A stretch of DNA of 64,000 bases from Pleomorphochaeta sp963678575 (GCA_963678575.2 CAXXHV010000002.1:1550001-1614000); one strand, 5' to 3'; counted from the first letter of the stretch, positions 1 to 9,564 are shown. The notes: generated by a model not told the origin, from the letters alone. Numbers and translations are program-made.

Positions 1-586
1 TATCTAAATTAATAAGAATCTGTCTATCAGGAAGCCCAAGCAACTCAACATCAGAGACATCCTTGAGCTTAAGTATCTTGTTCTGTAAGGATATTGCTTG
101 CTCCCGTAACTGTTCATAAGGCAAGTTACCACTAATTACAACCTCAATGACAGGAAGAAAATCAGCAGAAGAAAAATCATCAACAATGGGGTCAAGGACA
201 CCATCGGGTAATACTACTTGACTGAATCGGGTCTGGACATCTTGATAAAGAGATTTAAACTCTTGTTGTGTAATACCATCATCAAATTCAACCCTAACTA
301 CACTAAGCCCCTCACTGGTGGTTGAGCTTATCTTCTTTAGTTTGTCTAACCCTTGGAACGCATTTTCAACCGGTATGGTTACTGAAGATTCCATATCTTC
401 TGCTCCAACTCCAGGATATGGAACTATAACATTGACCCAAAAGAAAGGAATCTCTGCAAACTGTTCTTGTGGAAGTCGTGCCAAACTTAAGCCACCTAAA
501 AGGAGGACTGTTATCATTAATATATTTACCATCACAGGCTTGGTTACAGAAAACCTGCCAATGCTAAATCCTTTTTGGTTATCCAT
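1..586 (-). CDS. RND-family efflux permease, N-terminal part (cut by window edge)
   Basis: This is the first ~195 codons of an inner-membrane RND (AcrB/MexB/HAE1-type) proton-driven pump; the rest lies left of the window. The start ATG at 586-584 follows the fusion-protein stop by 11 bases, with GAGGAA just upstream. Visible features are the cytoplasmic N-terminus ending in SVTKPVMVNILMI, a first membrane helix (about residues 16-35), the family-typical run RLPQEQFAEIPFFWV and the porter-domain start YPGVGAEDMESSVTIPVE. With the upstream membrane fusion protein it would form a two-gene export unit; no outer-membrane channel gene is seen here. Substrate unknown. The base composition is noticeably richer in G+C than most of the window. 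Confidence 0.9.
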   Translation of the reverse strand, partial: MDNQKGFSIGRFSVTKPVMVNILMITVLLLGGLSLARLPQEQFAEIPFFWVNVIVPYPGVGAEDMESSVTIPVENAFQGLDKLKKISSTTSEGLSVVRVEFDDGITQQEFKSLYQDVQTRFSQVVLPDGVLDPIVDDFSSADFLPVIEVVISGNLPYEQLREQAISLQNKILKLKDVSDVELLGLPDRQILINLD

Positions 587-597
587 AATCTGTTCCT

Positions 598-1695
598 CTA
601 TTCGTTTTCTTGTGTTACAACAGTGGTGCCATCCAAAATACGTGAAAGAGCACTTACCAATACTTTCTTTCCGACGAGGGTGATACCATCATCTAAACTT
701 TCGATAGCACTTTGGTCTCCATACTGATCAACCACTTTCACATTAACCTGTTTTGCACTGTTCCCTTCAACCATATAAACTGAAGTCTCCCCATTACGGT
801 AGACCATTGCAGAATTAGGAACCAAGGTATAAATTGGTGCCTCCTCATTGAATATTATTACATCTGCACTGATACCTGCCTTTATAACAGAAGGTTTTGG
901 ATTAGTGAAATCCACTAATACAGACCAGCTTCCTGTTCTTGAATCACTGCTGGCGCTAATACCACTTACCTTACCTTCAGCCTCGATATTCTCTGTTGGA
1001 GTCTTGATGGTAATGCGGGCTGGAGCGCCTTCCTTTATAAGAAAGAGCTGATTCTGTCCAACCGGTATCGTAATACGCAAATGTTCAAGATCTACAACTC
1101 GCACAATTTGAGCTCCAGCTTGTATAAGATCCCCAACAACAAGGTTTGTTTTCTCTGCTACACTGCCAGCTATCGGAGTTATGATTTTGGTGTTTTCCAA
1201 ATTCGTCTTTACTTGCTCAAGTTGGGCATTAAGTCCATCTACACTACTTTGTGTTTGGTTCAACTGAACAAGGGAAATAGCACCTCGCTCGTAGAGTTGT
1301 TTGTTAGCCTCAAGCTCTTTAAGGCTATTTTCATACTGAGTTTTCAACTGACTGACATTTAATAATGGAATAGTATCATCCAAAACCAATAGAACTTGAT
1401 CTTTTTCTAATTTTGAACCCAAGTTAAAATCAATTGATTTTATCACACCTGAAGTCCTTGCTTTAATATTTACTTCCTCGAGTCCCTGAATGGTTCCACT
1501 AGCTAGTACACGATCACGCAAGGCAGCTTTTTTTACTTCAACAGCAGATGATACTACTTGAGTGTAATCTGTGGCTGTGGAGATTTCATCAAGCACAAGT
1601 GGCTTTTTTTCTTCTATATCCTCTTTACATGAAGAAAAAGATAATGGAAGAAATAACAATAAAATAATCGATATAATGTTTCCTGTACGGTTCAT
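598..1695 (-). CDS. RND efflux membrane fusion protein (periplasmic adaptor lipoprotein)
   Basis: The 365-residue protein has a signal peptide ending in a lipobox (SFSSC, Cys23), so it should be a lipid-anchored periplasmic adaptor. After it come a barrel-sandwich/lipoyl half (about residues 65-105), a helical hairpin (about 110-165, rich in L, E, Q and K), the second lipoyl half (TPIAGSVAEKTNLVVGDLIQ) and beta-barrel and membrane-proximal domains. This order and the length match HlyD/AcrA-type adaptors. It is the first gene of a pair with the RND pump, 11 bases apart. A perfect inverted repeat upstream (1738-1762) could be the operator. The substrate cannot be told from sequence. Confidence 0.92.
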   Translation of the reverse strand: MNRTGNIISIILLLFLPLSFSSCKEDIEEKKPLVLDEISTATDYTQVVSSAVEVKKAALRDRVLASGTIQGLEEVNIKARTSGVIKSIDFNLGSKLEKDQVLLVLDDTIPLLNVSQLKTQYENSLKELEANKQLYERGAISLVQLNQTQSSVDGLNAQLEQVKTNLENTKIITPIAGSVAEKTNLVVGDLIQAGAQIVRVVDLEHLRITIPVGQNQLFLIKEGAPARITIKTPTENIEAEGKVSGISASSDSRTGSWSVLVDFTNPKPSVIKAGISADVIIFNEEAPIYTLVPNSAMVYRNGETSVYMVEGNSAKQVNVKVVDQYGDQSAIESLDDGITLVGKKVLVSALSRILDGTTVVTQENE

Positions 1696-1737
1696 ATGGT
1701 ACCTCTTTGTATTGTATGCTATAAAATAAACTGTAAT

Positions 1738-1762
1738 CTTAATGATACTCTATATCATTAAG
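1738..1762. promoter_or_regulatory. 25-bp inverted repeat upstream of the RND operon, likely operator
   Basis: Two perfect 10-base arms, CTTAATGATA and TATCATTAAG, flank a 5-base spacer. It lies about 43 bases upstream of the adaptor start, where a repressor of the pump would bind. No regulator gene lies beside it in this window, so the partner protein is unknown. Confidence 0.55.
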
Positions 1763-2403
1763 ATATTCGTATTATGTGATTTCCGCAAGAGAAAGAGTCT
1801 CAAAAAGTCCCAAGAAATAGATTTATTTACATTTTTTTAATATAAATAATGAATTTGTAAGATACTATTATGAAGAAAACCTCACTCAAGTACAAAATTA
1901 AAATAACTTATTCACTTATAAAGTTTTATTAAATATCTTTTGATTTCATACTAAAAATTTTTCTTTTAATTATTTTTGAATCCTCAATTAATATCTTTGT
2001 CGACCTCTTTAACCTAACTATTATAAAAAATTAAAAATGGCAAAAAATTTACTTCATAATAAAAGATTATTATATATCTAATAAAAATCATTTAACAAAT
2101 TTATTTTACTTGGTATTCAAAGAATAATCAAATTAATTAAATATTTAAAATATTAAAACAAGACAGCTAAAATAAATCACAATAATATTTTAACAAATAA
2201 AAATGGAATACAAGAACACATTATAGCTGATAAATGGTTTAATAATCCTTATTTTGAAAGATAAGCACTCTTCTAATAAGCAATATAGAAACGTTAAAAT
2301 ATTTTTATATACAGTTAAATTATATTTTCTTAAGATAGTACTCTAATATTTGTTTACAATCAAATATTCATATATTATAATAATTTGTTATGAGATGTAT
2401 TTT
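1763..2403. other. AT-rich gene-free stretch
   Basis: About 640 bases of very AT-rich sequence between divergent genes. I see no reading frame with coding character, no strong hairpin and no RNA gene. It must contain the promoter of the lipoprotein gene at 2404, but no clear -35/-10 pair stands out from the AT background. Confidence 0.4.
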
Positions 2404-3312
2404 ATGAAAAAAAATAATTTATTTAAATTGAATATTTTCTTTATTTCAGCTTTATGTTGTATATCCTTAACTATATTAAGTAGCTGTGACCTTTTTCAAA
2501 ATTATTTCTTTCAAGAATCAATGGTTATATTTTCTCAAAACCCAGGGTCGTATCAAAATGGTACCCAATTATTTATTGAACTTTCAACTGACAATCCTTC
2601 TGATACTATTTATTATACAACTGATGGTAGTGAACCAACTTTAAGAAGTAATAAATATAAAACACCAATAGCAATAAATACTGATACTACTCTTAGAGCA
2701 AAGTCCTATAATGGCTTTGCATCTTCATTAGAAAATAAAGGTAAATATAAATTTGTAGATAGTTTTCCATCATACAATATTGGAGATGAAGGACCCTCAG
2801 GAGGTACAATCTTTTATGATAAAGGGAATTACACTGATGGGTGGAGATATTTAGAAGCATCCCCTAGAACTAGTGAAGGAGAAAATATTGCTTGGGAAAA
2901 CTCAGTATGGGGTAATTATAAAATTGCTGAAACTAGTAAAGAAATAGGAGAAGGGTTATCCAACACACTAACAATACTTGATAATTTAATAGCAGATAAA
3001 GAAATTAATGCAGCATCTTATTGTTGGGAGTTAGAAGTAATAAATGATGGAATAATATTTGATGATTGGTTCTTACCCTCAGTTTATGAATTAGAGGAAA
3101 TTTGGAATGAGTTAAATCATCAATATCCTACCTATTCATCCAAAGAAGAAATTGATTACCCAAAAGTTATTTTTTTGAGCTCTAGCAATCATGCAACAGA
3201 ATCTGCTTGGTGTGTATTATTTCTTAATGATGAAGTCCTTCTTCCCTCACAAAGAATACGTTATAGATCAAAATGGCAAGACCTTAAAATAAGAGCTATC
3301 CGAATGCTTTAA
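2404..3312 (+). CDS. Surface lipoprotein with CHB_HEX_C and DUF1566-like domains
   Basis: The reading frame opens at 2350, but the ATG at 2404 begins a proper lipoprotein signal peptide with lipobox ILSSC (Cys28 from this start), so I take that start (302 residues). Residues ~45-110 match the chitobiase/beta-hexosaminidase C-terminal fold (YYTTDGSEPT, then TTLRAKSYNG). The remainder resembles the DUF1566/Lcl-type domain common in spirochaetes (GPSGGTIFYDKG, GWRYLEASP, WFLPSVYELEEIW). It is probably an outer-surface protein; no enzymatic residues are evident and the role is unknown. It stands alone, followed by two small broken membrane-protein genes. Confidence 0.8.
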   Translation: MKKNNLFKLNIFFISALCCISLTILSSCDLFQNYFFQESMVIFSQNPGSYQNGTQLFIELSTDNPSDTIYYTTDGSEPTLRSNKYKTPIAINTDTTLRAKSYNGFASSLENKGKYKFVDSFPSYNIGDEGPSGGTIFYDKGNYTDGWRYLEASPRTSEGENIAWENSVWGNYKIAETSKEIGEGLSNTLTILDNLIADKEINAASYCWELEVINDGIIFDDWFLPSVYELEEIWNELNHQYPTYSSKEEIDYPKVIFLSSSNHATESAWCVLFLNDEVLLPSQRIRYRSKWQDLKIRAIRML

Positions 3313-3447
3313 AATATAACAAAATAATAAAGCAAATTATGCTTATTTAAAGAATATAATATTTCAATATTAAGATATGATACTATTTTATTGCTCTTAG
3401 CTACATATAATAAAAAAGAAAAGGTAAAATATTTTATTAAATAACTA

Positions 3448-3660
3448 ATGGATAAGTTTATGAGTAAATCTAATTTTAAACAAAGATTAATATATTCCCT
3501 GGGAATGACAGTAGTATTTTGTATTATTCAATTTATTTATGGGAACATGACTGCTTGGTATTTTTATCTATTATTCTTTATTTTAATTTTCTCTTTTGTG
3601 AGTTCACCCTTATGAAAAAACACAATAGCTCCCTGGATTAAAGAAAAAGAGAATAAATAA
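3448..3660 (+). pseudogene. Small membrane-protein gene interrupted by an in-frame TGA
   Basis: From ATG 3448 the frame gives 55 residues with two hydrophobic segments (about 14-32 and 36-54) and stops at TGA 3613-3615. The same frame stays open for 14 further codons (KNTIAPWIKEKENK) to TAA 3658-3660, and that tail reads like the cytoplasmic end of the protein, so a sense codon (for example TGG) may have become TGA. Alternatively the 55-residue product is the natural one. I do not recognise the family. The next gene downstream is broken the same way. Confidence 0.5.
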
Positions 3661-3752
3661 AAAATTATAAATATAGTTTAATAAAATAAGTTCAAACAAT
3701 GGAGTATAAATGAAAAAAACAAGCATATTATAACAATTTTCAAGGAGGATAT

Positions 3753-4178
3753 ATGGAAAATAATCAACAAAAGCCTTTTGAACAAAATGAAACTTTTTCT
3801 TTACGATTTCACAAAATTTTTATTTACATTATAATACCTTTAGTAATAATCAATTTTATCACTATTGAAATTAACGCATTTAATATGAGTTTAATTTGTG
3901 ATGGGATTTGGGGAATAATTGGAATTGTCTCATTTGTGTACCTATTTTATGTACTCTATAATAAAAAATCTAATTCTATGATAACATTAATAACTGTGCT
4001 TATCATAAATATAATATTTTAACTATTCCATAATTTAAATATACAAATTGGTTATAAACTTATATTTATAAATAAAAATATAAAATGGCAAATCCTGTTA
4101 TCAATATTCATTATATTTACAATCTCCATATTAATTAGTACATACTATCTAAAAAGAAGAACACTTTTTAATAATTAA
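3753..4178 (+). pseudogene. Small multi-pass membrane-protein gene interrupted by an in-frame TAA
   Basis: A strong AGGAGG ribosome site precedes ATG 3753. The frame gives 89 residues with hydrophobic segments at about 23-43, 49-67 and 74-89, then TAA at 4020-4022. Reading on in the same frame there are 51 sense codons to TAA 4176-4178, including another hydrophobic helix (ILLSIFIIFTISILISTYYL) and a basic tail. A single nonsense change in a ~141-residue protein with four membrane segments explains this best. Family not recognised. The ribosome site remains intact, so a truncated protein may still be made. Confidence 0.6.
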
Positions 4179-4210
4179 TAAAAAATCTAAATTCTATGTA
4201 TTAATACTTT

Positions 4211-4251
4211 AAAAAAAATTACAACTTTATTCATTTTGGATAAAGTTGTAA
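4211..4251 (-). terminator. Intrinsic terminator of the adenine deaminase operon
   Basis: Perfect 12-base arms (4219-4230 TTACAACTTTAT and 4240-4251 ATAAAGTTGTAA) enclose a 9-base loop. Read on the minus strand the stem is followed by eight T (4218-4211). It lies ~100 bases past the adenine deaminase stop. Confidence 0.8.
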
Positions 4252-4349
4252 TAAATATTATATACTATTAAGCAAATATTTCTCGTAAATTTTTCAATTG
4301 TATCTAACCTATTATCTCTTATTTAAACAATCACTAATAAAGAGTTACA

Positions 4350-6128
4350 TTAAATTAAAAACAAATCTACAAATCCTTGAGTTAAAACATTTACCAAACC
4401 CATATCAGTAATTTTTAAAACAGGTGCTGCTGGAAGTGCTGCAGTAGCTAATCTCATTATAGGATTATCATTCTTTACACCTTGCTTTAAAAGCACTTGT
4501 TTCATAGTTTTTATTTTTGAAACAACACTAAGTGGATTTTCATTAGTAATTAAACCTGCTATTGGAAGTTCAACATTAGTAACTTGTCCATTATTCGAAT
4601 AAACAATCCCACCTTTACATTTCTTTATTTCTTCAATTGCAACTTTAGCATCAATTATATTATTAAAGACTACTGTAAGATTATGAGAATCATGACTTAC
4701 AGTTCCTGCTAAAGCCCCTTCTTTTAGATGAAATTTTTCTACCACTCCAACAAAATAATTATCACTATCTTTATGTCTGTTTATAACAGCAATAAAGTTT
4801 AACTCTTTATTTTCTGCTAATGACAAATAACCATTTTTTACTGGTAATTTTACAATTTTTTCCAAAGTAAATAAACTTTCATAGCTTTCATACTCAATCA
4901 CTCTGGTTTCAATATATCCCTCTTCAATTGGAGCTTTAATTTTTAAATTATTATAATCAAAGTTATCTATAAACACAGTATTTTTTGATTCAACTTCATT
5001 AATATATTTAGGATAAACTTTAACCATTTTATTATCTTTAGCTATAAGTTCGCCTTCAAAAAAAACTTCATCAACCTCAACTTGATTTTTATCTCCAATT
5101 AAGAAATTTAAATTTGCAATATAACCTGGAGCAATAGCTCCTAAATGATTAAGTTTAAAATGTTTAGCTGCAATGATTGTTGCTGATCGAATAGCATCTC
5201 CAAAAGATAACCCTGCTTGTATTGAACTTTTAATACATTGATTCAAATGACCTTCATTCATCAATTGTTCAGCTTCAATATCATCAGTACACAAAGTTAA
5301 TCTATCAAAGGTATCAACACCTTTTAATCCATTAATGATGCAATTAATATTTTTAGCAAAAGAACTATCTCTAGCATCTACTATCATTCCATTTCTTACT
5401 GCTTGAAGTGCATTATCTCCTGAGAAAAATTCATGATTACTTTGAGGCCCTCCACATAAATATGCAGAAAGTTCTCTTGGATTTTCTCCATAAAAATGAC
5501 CTTGTATAAAACTATTCTTTTTTTCAGTAACATCTATAATATCAACTATTCTCTTATGATTATTGACCACACCAAAATAGTCCATTACTTCAGCTATCCC
5601 TAAAACGTTTTCTTTATTTAGAATCTCTTCAATTTCACCACTTTCAAAGATGGCACCTGATTTTTCTAAACCAGGTGCACTAGGTACACAAGAGGGAGCT
5701 AAAACATATTGATTCATATAGGTGTGTTTACCTGCATCAAGCATATAATCCACACCTTCCATACCCATGACATTTCCAATCTCATGTGGATCTGTAACAA
5801 TTGTTGTAGTTCCTCGAGGAATGGCTAAAGTTGAAAAATTCTGAGGAGTTAACATACTACTTTCAATATGCATATGTGAATCAATAAAGCCTGGTACAAC
5901 TAATTTATTTTTTGCATAATAATTAGCTTTAGTTTTTCCTTTATTAAAAAAGTTTTCTCTTGTTTCAATATATGCAATATATCCATTCTTTATATAGATT
6001 TCACCAGGATAAATTTCTTTTGTGAATACATTAAAAATTCTTGCATTTCTAATAATCAAATCACTTTCAACTCTATCCATAGCACAATCAACTAATGTTT
6101 TTCTCTCTTCTTTGTTCAATTTTTTCAT
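4350..6128 (-). CDS. ade: Adenine deaminase
   Basis: Amidohydrolase that deaminates adenine to hypoxanthine and ammonia in the cytoplasm. The 592 residues match the family length. The metal-binding start motif PGFIDSHMHIESSMLTP, followed by PRGTTTIVTDPHEIGNVMG, is diagnostic of AdeC-type enzymes, as are LTLCTDD in the middle and GIVYSNNGQV and LPIAGL in the C-terminal domain. It is the second gene of an operon with the purine permease, whose stop lies 9 bases upstream of this start, so imported adenine is presumably converted directly. A clear terminator follows. Identity is secure; I see no damage. Confidence 0.95.
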   Translation of the reverse strand: MKKLNKEERKTLVDCAMDRVESDLIIRNARIFNVFTKEIYPGEIYIKNGYIAYIETRENFFNKGKTKANYYAKNKLVVPGFIDSHMHIESSMLTPQNFSTLAIPRGTTTIVTDPHEIGNVMGMEGVDYMLDAGKHTYMNQYVLAPSCVPSAPGLEKSGAIFESGEIEEILNKENVLGIAEVMDYFGVVNNHKRIVDIIDVTEKKNSFIQGHFYGENPRELSAYLCGGPQSNHEFFSGDNALQAVRNGMIVDARDSSFAKNINCIINGLKGVDTFDRLTLCTDDIEAEQLMNEGHLNQCIKSSIQAGLSFGDAIRSATIIAAKHFKLNHLGAIAPGYIANLNFLIGDKNQVEVDEVFFEGELIAKDNKMVKVYPKYINEVESKNTVFIDNFDYNNLKIKAPIEEGYIETRVIEYESYESLFTLEKIVKLPVKNGYLSLAENKELNFIAVINRHKDSDNYFVGVVEKFHLKEGALAGTVSHDSHNLTVVFNNIIDAKVAIEEIKKCKGGIVYSNNGQVTNVELPIAGLITNENPLSVVSKIKTMKQVLLKQGVKNDNPIMRLATAALPAAPVLKITDMGLVNVLTQGFVDLFLI

Positions 6129-6137
6129 TAATAGCCT

Positions 6138-7463
6138 CTAAACAATAAAATATAGAATTAGTAATAAAGCTAAAATATATAAGCCAATTTTTGTCTCTTT
6201 ACCCTTCCCATAAATTAACTTGATAAGTACTTGAGCAATAATACCACCTGCAATACCTGCAGCAAAATCTGTAAAGAAAATTGTAAATATTATAGTAATA
6301 AATGGTCCAAATGCTGTTTCAAAAGTTGAAAAATCAATCTTTACAATATCACAGATCATTAAATAACCAATATAAATCAAGATAGGTGCAGTTGCTGCAA
6401 TTGGAATAATTGAAACTATTGGAGCTAAAATAACAGCAATTAAGAATAAAAGACCTGTAACAACAGAAGTAAAACCTGTTCTACCACCTGATTCAACGCC
6501 AACAGCTGATTCAACAAATGTAGTAATTACAGTACAACCGAACATAGCACCAATTGCTGTGAAACAAGAATCTACTAAGAAAGGTTTTTCAATTCCTGGG
6601 AAGTTACCATTTTCGTCTAACATATTAAGTCTTCCACCTAATCCTAATACAGTACCTAAAGTTGAAAAGAAATCTCCAAAGAATGTAGCAAACAATAATG
6701 TAAAGAACATAGGTTTCATTATTTCTGAAAAGCTAAATTGGAATAATAAATTATTTACTGATGATAAATCTGGTAATGAGAATGATATCTCTGTATTAGT
6801 AACACCAAAAGGAATACCTAATAAAGTAATAATAATTACTGAATATAATATTCCACCTTTAATCTTTTTATATTCAAAAAAGACAATAATTAATAAACCA
6901 ATAAGGGATAAAATTACTGTTGGAGAAGTAAAATCTCCCATTGCCATTCCACTTGAAAAAGTTGCAATACCAGAATCATTGAAGCCTAAATATACTAAAA
7001 AGAATCCAATAGCTGCACCAATTGCAATCTTAATATCTTTTGGAATCAATTCAACAATATACTTTCTTAATCCAAATACTGTTAATAAAATAAAAATAAC
7101 CCCAGAAATTAAAGTAACAGTCATCATTGCTGCAAATGATATTTGATTTGATTGCAACATTGAACCCAATAAGAAGTTAATCCCCATCCCAGTTGATAAA
7201 GCAAAAGGGAAATTAGAATATAAACCCATTATAATTGTAGAAATACCGGTTATAACTGCGGTTAATACAAATATAGCCGTGCTAGTAATTTCAACACCAT
7301 TGATATCAACAATTGAAGCATTAGGTCCAATTATCGCAATAGGTTGTAAGAATAATACATAAACCATTGTCAAAAACATTGTTAAGCCAGCTAGGACTTC
7401 AGTTTTATAACTAGTTTTATGCCCCTTCAAATCAAAAAGATTTTTTTTAATATTTTTATCCAT
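6138..7463 (-). CDS. AzgA-type purine (adenine/guanine/hypoxanthine) permease
   Basis: 441-residue integral membrane protein of the NCS2/AzgA branch, with about 12 hydrophobic segments. Family signatures include KTEVLAGLTMFLTMVYVLF near the N-terminus, the substrate-site region FALSTGMGINF, and FVESAVGVESGGRTGFTSVV in the second half. Coupling to adenine deaminase in one operon (9-base gap) argues for adenine or a mixed purine substrate. ATTAAGGAG sits just upstream of the ATG. I looked for a purine riboswitch in the leader and did not find its conserved core; a small hairpin at 7494-7519 is the only structure seen. Confidence 0.9.
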   Translation of the reverse strand: MDKNIKKNLFDLKGHKTSYKTEVLAGLTMFLTMVYVLFLQPIAIIGPNASIVDINGVEITSTAIFVLTAVITGISTIIMGLYSNFPFALSTGMGINFLLGSMLQSNQISFAAMMTVTLISGVIFILLTVFGLRKYIVELIPKDIKIAIGAAIGFFLVYLGFNDSGIATFSSGMAMGDFTSPTVILSLIGLLIIVFFEYKKIKGGILYSVIIITLLGIPFGVTNTEISFSLPDLSSVNNLLFQFSFSEIMKPMFFTLLFATFFGDFFSTLGTVLGLGGRLNMLDENGNFPGIEKPFLVDSCFTAIGAMFGCTVITTFVESAVGVESGGRTGFTSVVTGLLFLIAVILAPIVSIIPIAATAPILIYIGYLMICDIVKIDFSTFETAFGPFITIIFTIFFTDFAAGIAGGIIAQVLIKLIYGKGKETKIGLYILALLLILYFIV

Positions 7464-7493
7464 ATATTTTCTCCTTAATTCAGAACTTTATTA

Positions 7494-7519
7494 CCTATTG
7501 TAAGTATAGGAGCAATAGG
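7494..7519 (-). promoter_or_regulatory. Inverted repeat in the leader of the purine permease operon
   Basis: CCTATTG (7494-7500) and CAATAGG (7513-7519) are perfect 7-base arms with a 12-base spacer, ~30 bases upstream of the permease ATG. It could be a repressor site or an RNA hairpin in the leader. It does not match the purine riboswitch. Confidence 0.35.
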
Positions 7520-7690
7520 AAATTAAAACTTTTTTTAATTTTTAATTAAAAATGTAACTAGATTTTTATATAAAAATAAAATGCAAAAAAATTTTTTTTA
7601 TATTGCATCTATACTAGCTATAGGTTTTATGCTCACATTAATAAAAATTTTTTATTGGAATTCTTTATAAATTTTGGAGAGAATAAAACA

Positions 7691-8635
7691 TTGAATAAAC
7701 AAAAAGAAATAAAAGGAATAATTTTAGCAATACTTGCTTCTACGTTATTTGGAACGCACCCAAGTTGTGTTTATTTTTTACGGAGTAATGGTATGGAAAT
7801 ACTACCAACTCTTTTAATTAGTAGTATCCAATGTTTTGCAATCTATTTATTAATTTTAAAAGCAACAAACAAAATTAATTCATTAAGAATTACAAAACTT
7901 CAATTTAAGAAACTATTACTCTCTGCAAGCTTATTTTATTCAACTATATTTTTTTTATTTGCATCTTATTCAAAAATTCCATCAGGATTAGCGACTGTAA
8001 TTCATTTTATTTATCCAAGTTTAGTCACAATACTCTCAGTTTTTACAAAAAGAGATAAATTATCAAAACCATTAATTATCGCAATTTTTGCAACTTTTTC
8101 TGGAATTTTATTGGTTTCGAATCCATCAAATCACAGTTTGAATACAATCGGAATTTTATTTGCCATTTTTTCTGCTATAGTTTTTAGTCTATATATTTAT
8201 ATGATAAATGATAAAACCTTTGATAAATTTAATAATACAACTTTCGTTTTTTATATATCCTTATTTGGAACAATATTATTGCTAATAATTATTTTAACAA
8301 AAAGTTTATTAGTTAATTCTTTTACCATTATGTGGGGCTCTTTTTCGAATAAAGTTTTATTTGGAGCATTTGCTCTTGGTATCACACAAGCTATGGGAGT
8401 ACTTTTTCTTGCTAAAGCAATCAAATCGATTGGAGGCCCTATAGGAGGCGCATTAACGGCTTTTGAACCTCTGACTGCTGTAATAATTGGTACAATTTTT
8501 TTCTCTGAGCAAATGCCCTTTTACTGTATTTTAGGATGCTTACTGATTTTAGGTTCAATAATATATTTATCAATCTCTAAACTAAAAGAAGATTCTAATA
8601 TCAGTAAAAAACCTTGCAAAAATATTAATTATTAG
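7691..8635 (+). CDS. EamA/DMT-family transporter
   Basis: Ten-helix drug/metabolite-transporter protein with two EamA repeats (about residues 9-140 and 150-290), ending in a polar Lys-rich tail. Typical family runs are LAILASTLFGTHPS at the N-terminus and GPIGGALTAFEPLTAVIIG in the second repeat. The frame also has a TTG at 7655 but no ribosome site precedes it; TTG 7691 has GGAGAG nine bases upstream, so I use it (314 residues). The MerR gene follows after 27 bases on the same strand and probably shares the transcript. The substrate, often an amino acid or metabolite in this family, cannot be told. Confidence 0.85.
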   Translation: MNKQKEIKGIILAILASTLFGTHPSCVYFLRSNGMEILPTLLISSIQCFAIYLLILKATNKINSLRITKLQFKKLLLSASLFYSTIFFLFASYSKIPSGLATVIHFIYPSLVTILSVFTKRDKLSKPLIIAIFATFSGILLVSNPSNHSLNTIGILFAIFSAIVFSLYIYMINDKTFDKFNNTTFVFYISLFGTILLLIIILTKSLLVNSFTIMWGSFSNKVLFGAFALGITQAMGVLFLAKAIKSIGGPIGGALTAFEPLTAVIIGTIFFSEQMPFYCILGCLLILGSIIYLSISKLKEDSNISKKPCKNINY

Positions 8636-8662
8636 TATAAATAATATATAAAGGATAAAGAC

Positions 8663-9412
8663 ATGTTAGAAAAACTCACTATAGGTCAATTGGCAAATAT
8701 TTTTAATATAAATATTCAAACACTTTACTATTACGATAAAATTGGACTACTTATTCCCTCTTTTAGAAACAATATTACTGGAATCAGAACATATTCATTT
8801 AAACAAGTTCAACAACTATCAACTATCCTGTATTTAAAAAAATGTGGCTTTAGCTTAGATGAGATAAAAGAATTGGAAAGAAAATTAACTCCACAAAAAG
8901 CTAAAGAAAAACTAACAGAAAAATCTAATGAAATCATGATTCAATGGAAAGAAATTGTTGAATTAGATAAAGCTTTACATAAAAAAATTAAATACGTTGA
9001 TGATGAATTAGCCCTAAGAGCTATAGAAGAAGAAAAGATTTTATATAGAGAACAAAGATATTTTTTAAAGATTGGAGTTGAAGAATCTGCTTATGGAACT
9101 CAATTTCTTTATTATCATCCTTGTGTAGTCTGCTATTTCCCAGAAGGAAAAGTCTTTGGAGCTATTATTGATAAAGGAGAAGATTTAGGCAGTGAAAAAG
9201 GACCTATTATGACTATTCCTAATGGAAATTACTTAATTGAATATCATAAAGGACCTTATACAACAATATATGCCCATCAAGAAAAAATAATGAAAGCAAA
9301 TCCAAATTTAAAATTTACTGGAAATGTTTATACTTTTGACATTGTTGATGTTATGAACTGCGCAAATATTGAAGATTTTATTACTAAAATGGAATTTCAA
9401 TTAGAAAATTAA
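8663..9412 (+). CDS. MerR-family regulator with GyrI-like effector domain (BmrR type)
   Basis: 249 residues. The N-terminal winged helix starts LTIGQLANIFNINIQTLYYYDKIGLL, the MerR signature, followed by a long dimerisation helix (about 75-120) and a C-terminal GyrI-like ligand-binding domain (about 130-249, YLIEYHKGPYTTIYAHQEKI). This architecture is that of BmrR-like activators of multidrug transporters, which bind lipophilic cations. It lies 27 bases after the EamA transporter, so the pair may be a ligand-induced exporter and its regulator. AAAGGA precedes the ATG. Confidence 0.88.
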   Translation: MLEKLTIGQLANIFNINIQTLYYYDKIGLLIPSFRNNITGIRTYSFKQVQQLSTILYLKKCGFSLDEIKELERKLTPQKAKEKLTEKSNEIMIQWKEIVELDKALHKKIKYVDDELALRAIEEEKILYREQRYFLKIGVEESAYGTQFLYYHPCVVCYFPEGKVFGAIIDKGEDLGSEKGPIMTIPNGNYLIEYHKGPYTTIYAHQEKIMKANPNLKFTGNVYTFDIVDVMNCANIEDFITKMEFQLEN

Positions 9413-9564
9413 TTAATTATTATTTTAACCTATACAAAAAAATGATAATAAATAATGCTTAAACAACATAAGATATAATAAACACACAAATAAAGTAAAA
9501 AGCTATTGATCTTCAAAGAATCGAACAAAAAACATTCGGTTACAAAAAAATACAACAGCTTATT

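Noticed and set aside
318..683. Plus-strand frames opposite the RND and fusion-protein genes
   Set aside because: They are shadows of well-supported minus-strand genes and have no ribosome sites.
3613..4022. Recoding of stop codons (selenocysteine or alternative code)
   Set aside because: The two genes use different stops (TGA and TAA), other genes use both as normal stops, and no SECIS-like hairpin is evident.
7464..7690. Purine riboswitch before the purine permease
   Set aside because: The conserved three-way-junction core is absent; only a short inverted repeat is present.
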